DNA of 64,000 nucleotides from JAMXLG01 sp963818925. Its GTDB lineage: Bacteria; Vulcanimicrobiota; Vulcanimicrobiia; Vulcanimicrobiales; Vulcanimicrobiaceae. The DNA is taken from NCBI GenBank assembly GCA_963818925.1, contig CAWFTN010000001.1, positions 1,612,001 through 1,676,000 of the forward strand, written 5' to 3'. The stretch's first letter is position 1. Each line of letters begins with the position of its first letter. Shown here in pieces: positions 9,789 to 19,398 of this stretch. The position numbers and the translations under genes were made by a program. Under the pieces are notes generated by a model. It worked only from the letters and a program-made list of their open reading frames with translations. It made no database searches and was not told the DNA's origin.

Positions 9789-10390
9789 ATAAAGAGTGCC
9801 TGCTCGCCAACGCATACTCGCGATGGCTCGTAACGTTCCGAGAGTGATAGTGGCGCGACGTCGCTCGTTTCCGCCCGGCCGGTGGAAAGATTTTCTGCGG
9901 CTCTCCCCTCGCTGTAACGAACTAAGGGAACTTTACCTCGCACAACGTCAAACGCCGCTCCGCCGTTGTGCATTAACAAGAGATCTGAATTGCTGTACGT
10001 TTTGTTGTCTTGAATTGCTGAACCGTCTACCGTGATTGCTACGCTCAAGATGCTACCGTTAATGAACTGCGAGTCCGCTCCATCCAAGGAGGGTTTATCG
10101 AAATCTCGGGCTTTGCAGCTACCGCCGCGAGAATGGGACTGGAGCAGATCGCCACCATTGCTACCATTGCAATGAAAAATGTGTGCGGGTAATGCCGTCG
10201 ATCTCCAGGCGGATGAGGACGTCGCCGATACAAACAATATTCAGGCGAATGTCGTAGTGGAGCCCGTCCGGACGAACGGGCTGCCTTTCGGCGTCCGGTT
10301 CGGACGTCAAGCGCAATTCTACAAATGAGTCCTTGTATAACGGCCGGAATCGCCTAGGCAGCCACTCGAAAAGGACGGTAAAAATGGCGA
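9789..10390. other. Intergenic region, possible decayed gene
   Basis: A minus-strand frame (9785-10237, 150 residues) contains a stretch around SLDGADSQFINGSILSVA that looks protein-like, but the start region is poor and no family is recognised. At 10261-10282 a 7-bp inverted repeat (AGCCCGT/ACGGGCT) precedes a short T-rich run. It could be a weak terminator. Confidence 0.3.
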
Positions 10391-11770
10391 ATGTCCGCTA
10401 AGGCGGGTGAGAAGCTCGGCGTTGCGAAGACACCGCACCTCGCACGCGAGCTCAATGCCTTCGACGCGACGCTCATCGTCATGGGCGGTATCGTCGGCAC
10501 GGGCATTTTCGTCAACCCGTCCGTCGTCGCGCAACGCGCGCATACCACCCCGCTGATCCTCTTCGCATGGATTGCTGGCGGAATCATCGCGCTATTCGGA
10601 GGATTCGTCTTCGCGGAACTCGCCGCGCGCCGGCCGCAAGTCGGCGGGCTCTATGCGTACATGCGCGACGCGTTCGCTCCGATCGTCGCGTTCGGGTACG
10701 GTTGGACCGCGTTGCTCGTGTCACAAAGCGGCGGTATGGCGCTAGCTGCGATTACCTTCGCGCTGTACTTCAACCCGCTGGCTGCATGGCACGTACCCGC
10801 GATCTTTTCGGCCGTCGGCGTGCTTATGATCTTCAGCGTAATCAATTGTTTCGGCGTGAAAGAAGGTGGCATCACGCAGAACCTGTTCATGGTCCTCAAG
10901 ATCGTCGTGATCGTCGCACTGATCGTGGCCGGAACGATCGTCGCGCCGAGCGGCGGCGTGGCGCTAGCGGTGCGGCCTGCGGCAGGTTTGGGAATTCTTG
11001 CCATGCTTGGGTCGGCACTGATCCCCGTGCTCTACGCATACGACGGCTGGCAGACCGCGAGCTTCATGAGCGGCGAGCTCAAAGATCCGCGCCGCACGCT
11101 CTCGCACGGTCTCGTCTGGGGCGTACTGGGCGTGATCGTGCTCTACATCGCGGTCACCATCGTGTGCTTGCGCGTACTGGGCCCCGTACAACTCGCAGCA
11201 TCGTCGGCGCCGGCAAACGATATCATGCACATGGCCGGCCCCGTATGGGAATGGATCATCGCCGTCGGCGTCGGTCTCTCGTCGCTCGGTTTTCTCAGTA
11301 ACCAGATCCTGACGTCGCCTCGCATTTATTACGCGATGGCCGAGGACGGAGATTTCTTCGCGAGCCTTGCATGGCTGCATCCCAAAACGAACGCGCCCAT
11401 CATGGCGATCGTGCTGCAGGGCGCCGTCGCGATCGCAATCACGCTGATCGCGACCGCGTTCGAGGCGCTTCGCGAGGGATACCAGTCCATTCTCGACGGC
11501 GTCACGGCGATCGACTTTACCTTCTTCGCGTTGGCCGCGCTCGCGGTATTCGTCTTTCGCAAGCGCGACCGAACGGACAAAGAGATTGCCGTCGAAGTGC
11601 CGGGCCATCCGTATACGACAGCGATCTTCGGCCTCGTCTGCGCGGGCGTCGTATGCTATTCTGCGATCGCGTTCCCCAGAGATACGCTGCCGTGCATCGC
11701 CATTCTCGTCAGCGGGGTACCCGTCTATTGGTTGTGGCGTCGGTATAAGTCGCGCGACGCCCGAGCCTGA
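10391..11770 (+). CDS. APC-superfamily amino acid permease
   Basis: A 459-residue inner-membrane protein with about twelve helices. The first helix contains GGIVGTGIFVNPS (about 32-44), the unwound substrate-binding motif of the LAT/APA branch of the APC superfamily. FAELAARRPQVGGLYAYMRDAF in helix 3 and the helix 6 region YAYDGWQTASFMSGE also fit. It probably exchanges or imports amino acids. The substrate cannot be named from sequence. It faces the kinase relic at 11.8 kb tail to tail, and no operon partner is apparent. Confidence 0.88.
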   Translation: MSAKAGEKLGVAKTPHLARELNAFDATLIVMGGIVGTGIFVNPSVVAQRAHTTPLILFAWIAGGIIALFGGFVFAELAARRPQVGGLYAYMRDAFAPIVAFGYGWTALLVSQSGGMALAAITFALYFNPLAAWHVPAIFSAVGVLMIFSVINCFGVKEGGITQNLFMVLKIVVIVALIVAGTIVAPSGGVALAVRPAAGLGILAMLGSALIPVLYAYDGWQTASFMSGELKDPRRTLSHGLVWGVLGVIVLYIAVTIVCLRVLGPVQLAASSAPANDIMHMAGPVWEWIIAVGVGLSSLGFLSNQILTSPRIYYAMAEDGDFFASLAWLHPKTNAPIMAIVLQGAVAIAITLIATAFEALREGYQSILDGVTAIDFTFFALAALAVFVFRKRDRTDKEIAVEVPGHPYTTAIFGLVCAGVVCYSAIAFPRDTLPCIAILVSGVPVYWLWRRYKSRDARA

Positions 11771-11830
11771 AACCGAACGGTCACGAAGCCCGCGCGGCGT
11801 ATCGAAAGTTGCTAGTACAGAATCGCAACC

Positions 11831-13005
11831 TTAGGGAGACTCGCCAGGGACTGCGATCGTAAGTCGCGCTCCGCCGAGGTGTGAATCGGTCACGTCGACG
11901 CGTCCCCCGGCTCGCTCAACGATCGCGCGTACTATGCTCAAACCAACTCCTCTGCCTCGCACGCATTTCGCACCCCTTGCGCGCTGGCCATAGGAAAAGA
12001 CTCGTTGTCGATCTTCGACGGCGATTCCGCAACCGTTGTCGTCAACGTGAACGCAGATAAGCCCGTCGGTGTGGCTGGTGGAGATAGCGACGACTCCGCC
12101 TTGACCGGAGTATTTGATTGCGTTTTCGATCACGTTCAAGAGCGCATGCATGCACGAGTCAGCGTCAACACGAACGCGCGCATCGACCGGAGAACACAAC
12201 GTCAGCGTAGTGCCACTGTCGTGTGCAATGGGAGCGAGAGCGTCGAGCGCGGAGTCGATCACCGTCCCCAGGTCGCTAACGCCGCGGGCGGCCGGAACGT
12301 GCAGATCGAGCATCGAGAAATCCAACATGCCGTCGACGAGCCGCGCGAGGCGCAGCGCTTCGCGCCGAGCGGTTTCGAGAAAGCGACGCGACGTATCGAC
12401 ATCGACGTCACCGTCGAGCAACGTTTCGATGTAACCGCGAATTGACGTCAACGGCGTGCGTAGCTCGTGACCGACCGTTGTGAGAAATTCGTACCGCTCC
12501 CGTTCGCGTGCGCCGCGCTCCAGTGCCGAAGCGCGCGTTGCATCGAACGCATCGAGGTCGGCGACAGAGTTTATAGGCCACCATCCCGACTCGAAACCGT
12601 GAATCGTCTGCACCATCGGCGGTAGCTTTGCTTCTTCTTCGATCTTCGCGCGTAGGCGGCGAACGTGAACGTCGCTGTGCGTTCGTCGCCGTCGAAATCA
12701 AAGCCCCAGACGCGTTCGAGCAGTCGTTCACGGGAGAGCGCAATCCCGACATTGCTTGCGAGTTCGAGCAGTAATGCAAATTCGCGCGGTTTCAACCGAA
12801 CGTCGACGCCGTCGACACGCGCTTCCCGCGCCGCTTCGTCGATCTCGAGACGTCCAAACTGCAGCAGCGCCGGCGGCGCATCGACGGGCGTTCCGCTACG
12901 TCGGAGCACAGCACGCACCCGCGCGATCACTTCACGCGGCGAGAACGGCTTGTAGACGTCGACACTTTTGAGAGCGGCTGGAGACCCATCCGAGACGAAT
13001 AGCAA
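11831..13005 (-). pseudogene. Fused response regulator-histidine kinase relic (cassette copy B)
   Basis: Transcribed right to left. The 13005 end holds the last residues of a receiver domain (DVYKPFSPRE) and a complete OmpR-type winged helix with RLKPREFALLLELASN. A one-base deletion after DGDERT shifts the frame near 12670. In the shifted frame the regulator sequence MVQTIHGF runs straight into the kinase sequence SGWWPINSV. The regulator's last residues and the kinase's first ~125 residues are therefore gone, leaving an open frame 11831-12616 (261 residues) with H-box VGHELRTPLTS, N-box LLNVIENAIKYS and DDNGCG intact. Compared with the full copy at 46.7-48.9 kb this is a deletion fusion. 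The kinase half may still be translatable, but it lacks its sensor and intact regulator. Confidence 0.85.
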
Positions 13006-13248
13006 TCGCCTTTAGGTAAAGGCCGATAAATCGAAGAACCTGAGAACACGGAAGTCCATATAGCCGTTGTCCCGGACATATATTCGCCGATCGGTAGGCC
13101 GCTAACGTACGTCTTGCCTTGTCGGTGAAACGCAGAAGAAAGATGCAATTCAAGATTCGGCAGAGAGACGAACGTGGACCACGCACCGTGCGCCGTGGCG
13201 ATATATTTTTGCATTATGCAGCAGAACACCCAGTATCGCGGCAAAGTG

Positions 13249-13257
13249 TGTTATACT
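13249..13257 (+). promoter_or_regulatory. Candidate extended -10 promoter
   Basis: TGTTATACT matches an extended -10 element. It lies about 140 bp upstream of the small monooxygenase-like gene and would give a leader of roughly 130 nt. No convincing -35 box is visible at 17 bp. Confidence 0.35.
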
Positions 13258-13397
13258 GTTTGTACAGCGACTTTAGGCGACAATGAACACGCTGCCCACC
13301 GTTACTGCCGCGCAAGAAGCGGTGACACGGTTCTCGGGCAGCTTTTTATTGGTGGACTTCTTGATCTTCGACGAAGCCGTTGCAATTAAGGAATATA

Positions 13398-13712
13398 ATG
13401 TTTTCACGAATAGTGACGATGCGTCTCAAGCCGAACCACGTTACCGACCTCATCAAAGTAATTGACGACAAAATTCTCCCACTGCTCCGCAAGCAAGAAG
13501 GCTTCAAGGACGCGGTGTTCTTTGCTGACGCAAGTGGTACCCAAGCGACGGCCATAAGTCTGTGGGACCGCAAAGAAAACGCGGAAACCTATGGCAACAA
13601 GACGTATCCGCAAGTGCTCGAGTCGCTGATGTCTCTGCTTGAGGGTCCCCCGCAAGTCAAGCCCTTGAATGTTATCAATTCAACGTTCCACAACGTTACC
13701 GCGGCAGTCTGA
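13398..13712 (+). CDS. Small ABM-like (dimeric alpha-beta barrel) protein
   Basis: A 104-residue protein beginning MFSRIVTMRLKP. I chose ATG 13398 because TAAGGA lies about 6 nt before it; an upstream ATG at 13380 lacks this. The pattern (beta strand, helix VTDLIKVIDDKILPLLRKQ, GFKDAVFFAD, SLWDRKENAETYG) is that of the antibiotic-biosynthesis-monooxygenase/dimeric ferredoxin-like fold, widespread in small cofactor-free oxygenases and in proteins of unknown job. A strong terminator follows, so it is probably monocistronic. The substrate is unknown. Confidence 0.7.
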   Translation: MFSRIVTMRLKPNHVTDLIKVIDDKILPLLRKQEGFKDAVFFADASGTQATAISLWDRKENAETYGNKTYPQVLESLMSLLEGPPQVKPLNVINSTFHNVTAAV

Positions 13713-13730
13713 GAGCAACTGCGACAACGC

Positions 13731-13763
13731 AAAGAGCCAGACCGTATAGCGTCTGGCTCTTTT
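13731..13763 (+). terminator. Rho-independent terminator of the ABM-like gene
   Basis: A perfect 10-bp stem, AGAGCCAGAC (13733-13742) and GTCTGGCTCT (13751-13760), with an 8-nt loop and a short T run, 20 bp after the stop codon. Confidence 0.85.
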
Positions 13764-13829
13764 CTGTCGCGTTATGCTCTCTATGAAGTCGACTGAGGAA
13801 GTATAACGAGTGCGCATGCTCCTGACCTG

Positions 13830-14048
13830 CGTTGTTTCGCAGGCGTAGCGGAGCGTATGCGTGGTCGCGATGCTACCTACTACCTAGTCCATTCGATGGG
13901 TTATACGAATGCGTTTGCTGATGCCGATCGTGACGCAGCAGGACGGTTTGGCGCGGCCGCGCGCGTTGCAGGAATTGGCACGATCGCCTATCTCGGCGGC
14001 CTCGGCCGCGGAAGTTCGATTTTACTGTTTTCCGATCGGGTTAATTGA
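13830..14048 (+). pseudogene. Fragment of an NAD(P)-binding SDR/NmrA-like protein
   Basis: The 63-residue frame from 13857 contains ATYYLVHSMGYTNAFADADR and then GIGTIAYLGGLG. This is the middle strand-helix-strand unit of atypical short-chain dehydrogenases of the YbjT type, whose members read YYLVHSM...YLGGLG at the same spacing. The glycine-rich start and the remaining ~250 residues are missing, and a stop precedes the frame. It is therefore a remnant of a longer gene. Confidence 0.7.
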
Positions 14049-14105
14049 CTCCGCCGACCGCAATACCGAAAGGGCTTTGTAAGAGAACTACTCCTGATAG
14101 TGCCG

Positions 14106-14370
14106 TGTAGCCTCAAGCTATGCCACGGATAGGTCAAAAGGTAATGCGATTTGGAGCCCGCGTGCGAACTCCTCGGGAGTGCGGTTCCAACTGCTTTGTG
14201 CGCCGAGTCCCGTTGTACTTCGGCGCGCCACCACTCAATGATGGGACGAGCGCCAGTAAGTGAGGCAAAGCGTTTTTGATCGACGATTCGTCTCTTAAGC
14301 GCCCGCTGCACCATCGATAACGGATTCTTTGCGGCTTACCCGCTTGGATGACGTGCAACTGACCTTCTTA
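14106..14370 (-). mobile_element. IS3-family transposase (OrfB) relic 1
   Basis: The minus strand matches, base for base over long runs, the end of the IS3-type OrfB relic at 17.2 kb. FIQPGKP appears as VIQAGKP, RFRDEC as RLRDES, and the tail ends with the same sequence after the stop (CACGGATAG against TACGGATAG). Frameshifts break the reading frame. Only the C-terminal third of the transposase remains. It has the same orientation as the relic at 17.2 kb, and the sulfatase gene lies between the two. Confidence 0.8.
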
Positions 14371-14692
14371 CGTGCATCCCCAACTGATCCCGCGGATGGG
14401 ATCGCGATAGAGTGTTGTCGAGCGCTGGCGCCAAAAAGGCGACAAACGGGGCGTTATCAGGACCGAGCCCGGGACGAGTAGACTACGCACGCGTCGTGCG
14501 AATCCAAAAGTTCCACTTGGCGCTTCCTCTTCCGCACGGTCGATCACGCATGCGTTATCGGGATAACCCTTGCTTGAAACTTGTGTTAGATTGCAACCGT
14601 GGGTCTAACTGCAGACGTTACGGTGCGCTCGTAGTATTTGACGTTAGCTCCGAAGCTTGCTAAGCCATACGCGCAATATCAAGGAGCGGCAC
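14371..14692. other. Upstream region of the sulfatase gene
   Basis: About 320 bp without a supportable gene. It should contain the sulfatase promoter. I see no strong -35/-10 pair by eye. Confidence 0.4.
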
Positions 14693-17123
14693 ATGAGCAC
14701 GAATGTAAAAAGCGCTGGTTCGGCGATCGGCTCGAAGCTGCCATCGCAAGATGTGCTCCCCTTCCCACCGACACCGTCTGCAAGCATTGCCGGGCGAACG
14801 ATGCAAGAGTCGGTCTATCGTACGCGTGTTGCCGCTAGCCGGTTGCCGGCAGATGCACCAAACATTCTGATTGTGTTGATCGACGATGCCGGTCCTGGAT
14901 TGCCGAGCCCGCTCGGAGGAGAAGTGCACACGCCGACGCTCGAGCGAGTCATGAATTCCGGCATTGCGTATAACTGTTTCCATACGACGGCCATGTGTTC
15001 GCCGACGCGCGCGTCGCTGTTGACCGGGCGCAACCATCACCACGTGAGCGCGGGCCAAATTGCCGAATTTGCAAACGACTGGGACGGCTACGCTGGGATT
15101 CAACCAAAGAGCAGCGCAATGATCCCGGCGGTACTCAAAGACTACGGTTATAGCACAGCCGCGTTTGGAAAGTGGCACAACACACCCGCGGACCAAACGA
15201 CCGCCGCAGGACCCTTTGAGTATTGGCCGACCGGCTACGGATTCGAATATTTCTACGGCTTTCTCGCCGGCGAAGCGTCGCAGTATGAGCCCAGCCTCGT
15301 TCGTAACACCACGTTAGTCGAACCACCGAAGACGCCCGCCGAAGGTTATCATCTCAGCGAGGACCTGGCAGACGACGCGATCGATTGGCTCCAAAAACAC
15401 AAGGCATTCCAGCCGGAGAAGCCCTTCTTCATGTACTGGGCGACCGGTGCGGTTCACGGTCCGCATCACGTTGCCAAAGAGTGGGCTGATAAATACAAAG
15501 GCAAATTCGACGCGGGTTGGGATGCGTATCGGGAGCGCGTCTATAACCGTGCAAAAGCCTTGGGTTGGATTCCGCCGGAGGCGCAACTCACGCCTCGCCA
15601 TCCAACGATGGCTGCCTGGGACAGCATCCCGGAAAATGAGCGGCCATTTCAACGCCGCTTGATGGAAGTGTTCGCGGGCTTCGGCGAGCACGCGGACACG
15701 CAAGCCGGTCGCGTCCTTGACGAGATCGAGCGTCTCGGTTACGGCGAGAACACGTTGGTGTTCTACATTTGGGGCGATAACGGATCGTCCGCTGAGGGAC
15801 AGAACGGGACGATAAGCGAGCTTCTGGCGCAGAACAGCATCCCAACCACGATTGAGCAGCATATCGCCGCGCTGAACGAACTCGGCGGTCTTGACGCATT
15901 GGGTTCGCCCAAAACGGACAACATGTATCACTCCGGCTGGGCGTGGGCGGGGAGCACGCCGTATCAAGCCACGAAACTCGTCGCGTCGCACTTCGGCGGC
16001 ACTCGCAATCCGATGGCAATCAGTTGGCCGGCAAAGATTGCACCCGACGCAACGCCGCGCGCGCAGTTTCATCACGTAAACGACGTCGTTCCAACCATTT
16101 ATGAAGTGCTGGGCATTACGCCGCCGAGCGTCGTGGACGGCATTCCGCAGGACCGCATCGACGGCGTAAGCTTCGCGTACTACATTCGACGATGCGAACG
16201 CCCCGGGTCGTCTATTGACGCAGTATTTCGAAATCATGGGTAGCCGCGGTATCTATCACGACGGCTGGTTCGCGTCGGCTTTCGGGCCGCGGATCCCGTG
16301 GGCCACGGGCGCGCCGAAGGGCATTGCTGAGTGGACGCCGGATAGCGACAAGTGGGAACTCTATAACCTTCAAGAGGACTGGTCACAGGCAAACGATCTC
16401 GCTGCGAAACTCCCGGAGAAGCTCGCGCAAATGAAGGAGCTATTCGCGATTGAATTTGCGCGCAACAACGGATTTCCAGTCGGCGGCGGCTTATGGGTGA
16501 TGCTACACCCCGAGGATAAGGTAGCGACGCCGTACACGCAATGGACGTTCCCCGGCCGCATTACGCGGATGCCGGAATTCGCCGCTCCAGCAATCGGTAC
16601 TAGGCCGAACCTTGTTACAATCGATGCCGAGATTCCAACGGAAGCAAGCGGTGTGCTCTATTCGCTTGGGGGTTTCTCCGGCGGGCTGGCATGTTACGTG
16701 AAAGATGGCGTTCTTTCGTACGAATACAATTTGTTCGAAATTGCGCGAACGCATATCAAGGCTAAAGCAAAACTGCCGGCCGGGAAAGTAAAGATCGAGG
16801 TCGAGACGGTGTACGCGGGCGTCGCGAAACCCGGGGGCCCGCTGACCGTTACGCTACGAGTCAACGACACCGTGGTCGCGCAAGGCCAGGTGCCGATCTC
16901 GACACCGCTCGTATTTACGGCCAATGGATGCCTAAATATCGGAGAAAACCTTGGTTCTCCAGTGTCGGTAGAGTATTACGATGAGGCTCCCTTTAGATTT
17001 AATGGCGACATCGACAACGTTCACGTCAAATATCTTGAAACTGCAAGCGTCCCCAAGGCCCGAGTGATAACCGACGAGGGGGATGCTGGAAGGACTGAAG
17101 TGATCGCCGAGGCCGCTTTATGA
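14693..17123 (+). pseudogene. Arylsulfatase-family gene split by one frameshift
   Basis: Start ATG 14693 is chosen for AAGGAG 7 nt upstream. The first frame encodes a type I sulfatase domain: Asp64-Asp65 in VLIDDAGPG bind metal, and CSPTR at 102-106 is the signature whose cysteine becomes formylglycine. HGPHH and WGDNGSSAEG also fit. No signal peptide is present, so it would be cytoplasmic. Near 16184-16186 one extra T shifts the frame. The first frame ends at 16243 and the rest (from about 16190 to 17123) continues in another frame as DDANAPGRLLTQYFE, then a C-terminal beta-rich domain of about 200 residues. With the base removed the protein would be one polypeptide of about 810 residues. 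It is either a recent pseudogene or a sequencing error, since the rest of the sequence is clean. Confidence 0.85.
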
Positions 17124-17162
17124 TGCGTCAGCGATAAACGTGGCACCGTATTTCTTATGCAA

Positions 17163-17194
17163 AAGTGGGTTGCGGCATCGCAACCCACTTCTTC
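17163..17194 (+). terminator. Terminator after the sulfatase gene
   Basis: A perfect 12-bp stem, AAGTGGGTTGCG (17163-17174) and CGCAACCCACTT (17179-17190), with a GCAT loop. Only a short pyrimidine run (CTTC) follows, so rho-independent action is likely but weak on this strand. Confidence 0.6.
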
Positions 17195-17224
17195 GGCTGT
17201 GTCCAATCGGTGTTTATGGATGAA

Positions 17225-17925
17225 CTGTAGCTTCACATCATGCTACGGATAGATCGAGAGGTAATGCGATTTGGACCGCGCGTGCGAACTCCTCCCGAGT
17301 ACGGTTTCCGAGTGCTTGGTGCGGCCGAGTCCGGTTGTAATCGAGCCGCCACGATTCAACGATACTTCGAGCGTGAGTAAGTGAAGCAAACTCGTTTTCG
17401 TTCAAGCATTCGTCGCGGAAGCGCCCGTTGAACGATTCGACGAACGCATTCTGTGTTGGCTTACCGGGTTGGATGAAATGCAACCGAACCTTCCTATCGC
17501 GCGCCCAACACGCCATCGCGAGACTCGTCAGTTCGGTTCCGTTGTCCATTACAATGGTCCGCGGGAAGCCGCGAGTTGCGCCGATCGCATCGAGAACTCG
17601 CGCAACGCGTCGACCTGAGAGTGACGTATCGACCTCGATGGCGAGACATTCGCGAGTGTAATCGTCTACGATGTTGAGCGCCCTGATACGCCGGCCACTT
17701 TCCAGGCTGTCATGAACAAAGAAGAGTGATAATATTTACGAGCCAGCCATCGCGGCGAAGCAGCACAGCAAGCCGCCGAAAACCGAACCGGCGTCGCTCC
17801 GCCGCCAGTTCCTCGAGACGAGAGCGCAGTGCACCATCGTCTTTCGGAATCCGTACGTAACGAATCATTCGCCGATTTGCGAAAACGTATCGGCAGGCTT
17901 AAATCCGCGTCCGGCACGAGCAATT
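17225..17925 (-). mobile_element. IS3-family transposase (OrfB) relic 2
   Basis: The minus strand carries an IS3-type integrase core. An open frame ending at 17238 contains IVDDYTRECLAIEVD, IVMDNGTEL and then FIQPGKPTQNAFVESFNGRF, giving the D-D-E catalytic set. Upstream, in another frame and after a deletion near 17735, RRRFGFRRLAVLLRRDGW is the HTH_21 segment. No OrfA and no right end are recognisable, so the element is incomplete. It is closely related to the relic at 14.1-14.4 kb and in the same orientation. Confidence 0.82.
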
Positions 17926-18095
17926 GTTAGCCGCATGTGGCGCGGGCAAGTGACAATACCTCTGAAACGAACATCGCTCCGCACCGCGACGCTTAATCGA
18001 AAGTGCGCATAAACGTCAGAGCTCATTACGCGTGCTTGTCGCTTGGCTCACGAACGCCGACACGCCATCGCGAGCGGCGCGCGTCTTGAGAACGG

Positions 18096-19220
18096 CTACG
18101 AATTCGCTCCTGTCGTGTCGTGGCGAACAGTAATCTCGTGGGAGGTTTCGATCGATGGCGTTTCAGCGGCTTCGTCGGGCGGAGCTAGCCGATCAAGTGC
18201 AACACGAATTACTCCAGCTATCGGCACTGCCACGATCATTCCGACCACTCCAAACGCCTCAGCGCCAAGGAGGATCGAAGCGAAAATGACCAGCGGAGAC
18301 ACGCCAACACTCTTGCCGACTACGATGGGCGCTAAGACTCGGCCCTGCACCTCGAATACGACGACGAAAAGCGCAAGGATGATCAGCGCTTTAATCGGCC
18401 CGACAGTAAAAAGCGCAATAAGGAACGTCGGAATACCCCCAATCAACTCACCGACTATAGGAACGACGCTCGCGAAGCCCGCAAATACGCCGAGCAACGT
18501 CGCGTAACGGACGCCCACGATCAACAAGATCAACGTTACGGCAATTCCAACGATGATTGCGAGGAGCACCTGACCCCGGACGAATCCGCTGATCACACCG
18601 TCGACGTCGTCGATGAAGCCGCTCGCCGCCGGCCTGGCGCTGCGCGGAACGATTCGCAAAAACGTAGCGCGTATGTGGTCAGCTTCGATGATGAAGAAAA
18701 ATGCGAGCGCCAGCATTACAAAACCGTCGACGACGAGCGTTGCCGTCCCGCGCAGCATGTCGAGGGCCTGCACGCCGAGACTCGCGGCGAACATGCTTGC
18801 AATCGTTCCTAAGCGAGTCGCGTTCTGTACAATAAGCGTGCGCACTTCGAGCGGCAAGTGCGCGAAGATTTGGCTCGTTCCAGGATGCGCGACCTGGCTT
18901 TCCATACTATGCAATGCCACCGGGAGCGCCCGTGAAAGCTGGAGCGCCTCAGCGGCGACCGCCGGCGCCAAATAGGTAACCGCGAGCGCGATCGCAGCAA
19001 GCGCGAAAACATACACGACGATTACAGCAAGCGCTCGGGGCATCCGCGCGCTCAGCCGGCGCACCGCTGGAAAGATCACGTAGGCAAATAGAACGGCGAT
19101 GATCATCGTCGTGAAAACGTTTTGAACATGTTCGATAACCGCTCCAACCATCCACGCCAACACGCCGACACCGATTGCCAGCGCAACCAGAACAAGAGCG
19201 TGAAGCGGTCGCTGGATCAT
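18096..19220 (-). CDS. AI-2E-family permease (PerM/YdiK-like)
   Basis: A 374-residue inner-membrane protein of the UPF0118/AI-2 exporter family. Pairs of N-terminal helices are followed by a soluble region (about 90-160). The conserved second half contains GQVLLAIIVGIAVTLIL, GVFAGFASVVPIVGELIGG (about 255-273) and GVVGMIVAVPIAGVI. Family members export small molecules or act as Na+/H+ antiporters. The role here is not defined. It is divergent from the DUF1571-like gene, with an inverted repeat between them. Confidence 0.88.
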   Translation of the reverse strand: MIQRPLHALVLVALAIGVGVLAWMVGAVIEHVQNVFTTMIIAVLFAYVIFPAVRRLSARMPRALAVIVVYVFALAAIALAVTYLAPAVAAEALQLSRALPVALHSMESQVAHPGTSQIFAHLPLEVRTLIVQNATRLGTIASMFAASLGVQALDMLRGTATLVVDGFVMLALAFFFIIEADHIRATFLRIVPRSARPAASGFIDDVDGVISGFVRGQVLLAIIVGIAVTLILLIVGVRYATLLGVFAGFASVVPIVGELIGGIPTFLIALFTVGPIKALIILALFVVVFEVQGRVLAPIVVGKSVGVSPLVIFASILLGAEAFGVVGMIVAVPIAGVIRVALDRLAPPDEAAETPSIETSHEITVRHDTTGANS

Positions 19221-19303
19221 GGTGTGGTAAGTCCTTCTGTGCAGACTCTGTTCTCGCTCGCGAAGCGTTCCTTTACGCCCAAAGCATAGTAAACCAATTC
19301 TTC

Positions 19304-19328
19304 CCTATTCGTTCGCTGAACGAATAGG
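19304..19328. promoter_or_regulatory. Perfect 10-bp inverted repeat between divergent genes
   Basis: CCTATTCGTT (19304-19313) and AACGAATAGG (19319-19328) are separated by CGCTG. It lies in the 178-bp gap between the AI-2E-type gene and the DUF1571-like gene. It could be an operator for either gene. There is no T run, so a terminator is less likely. Confidence 0.5.
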
Positions 19329-19398
19329 CAAGCGACCAAAGGTCTATCTGTATTGCATTTTGGGTAAACTACAGCTCCCATGAAGAACGGCGACTAGC

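Noticed and set aside
10964..11608. 214-residue minus-strand frame
   Set aside because: Antisense to the amino-acid permease.
16180..16215. Programmed frameshift in the sulfatase
   Set aside because: No slippery heptamer or downstream structure is visible; a plain insertion is simpler.
15314..16237. 307-residue minus-strand frame
   Set aside because: Antisense to the sulfatase.
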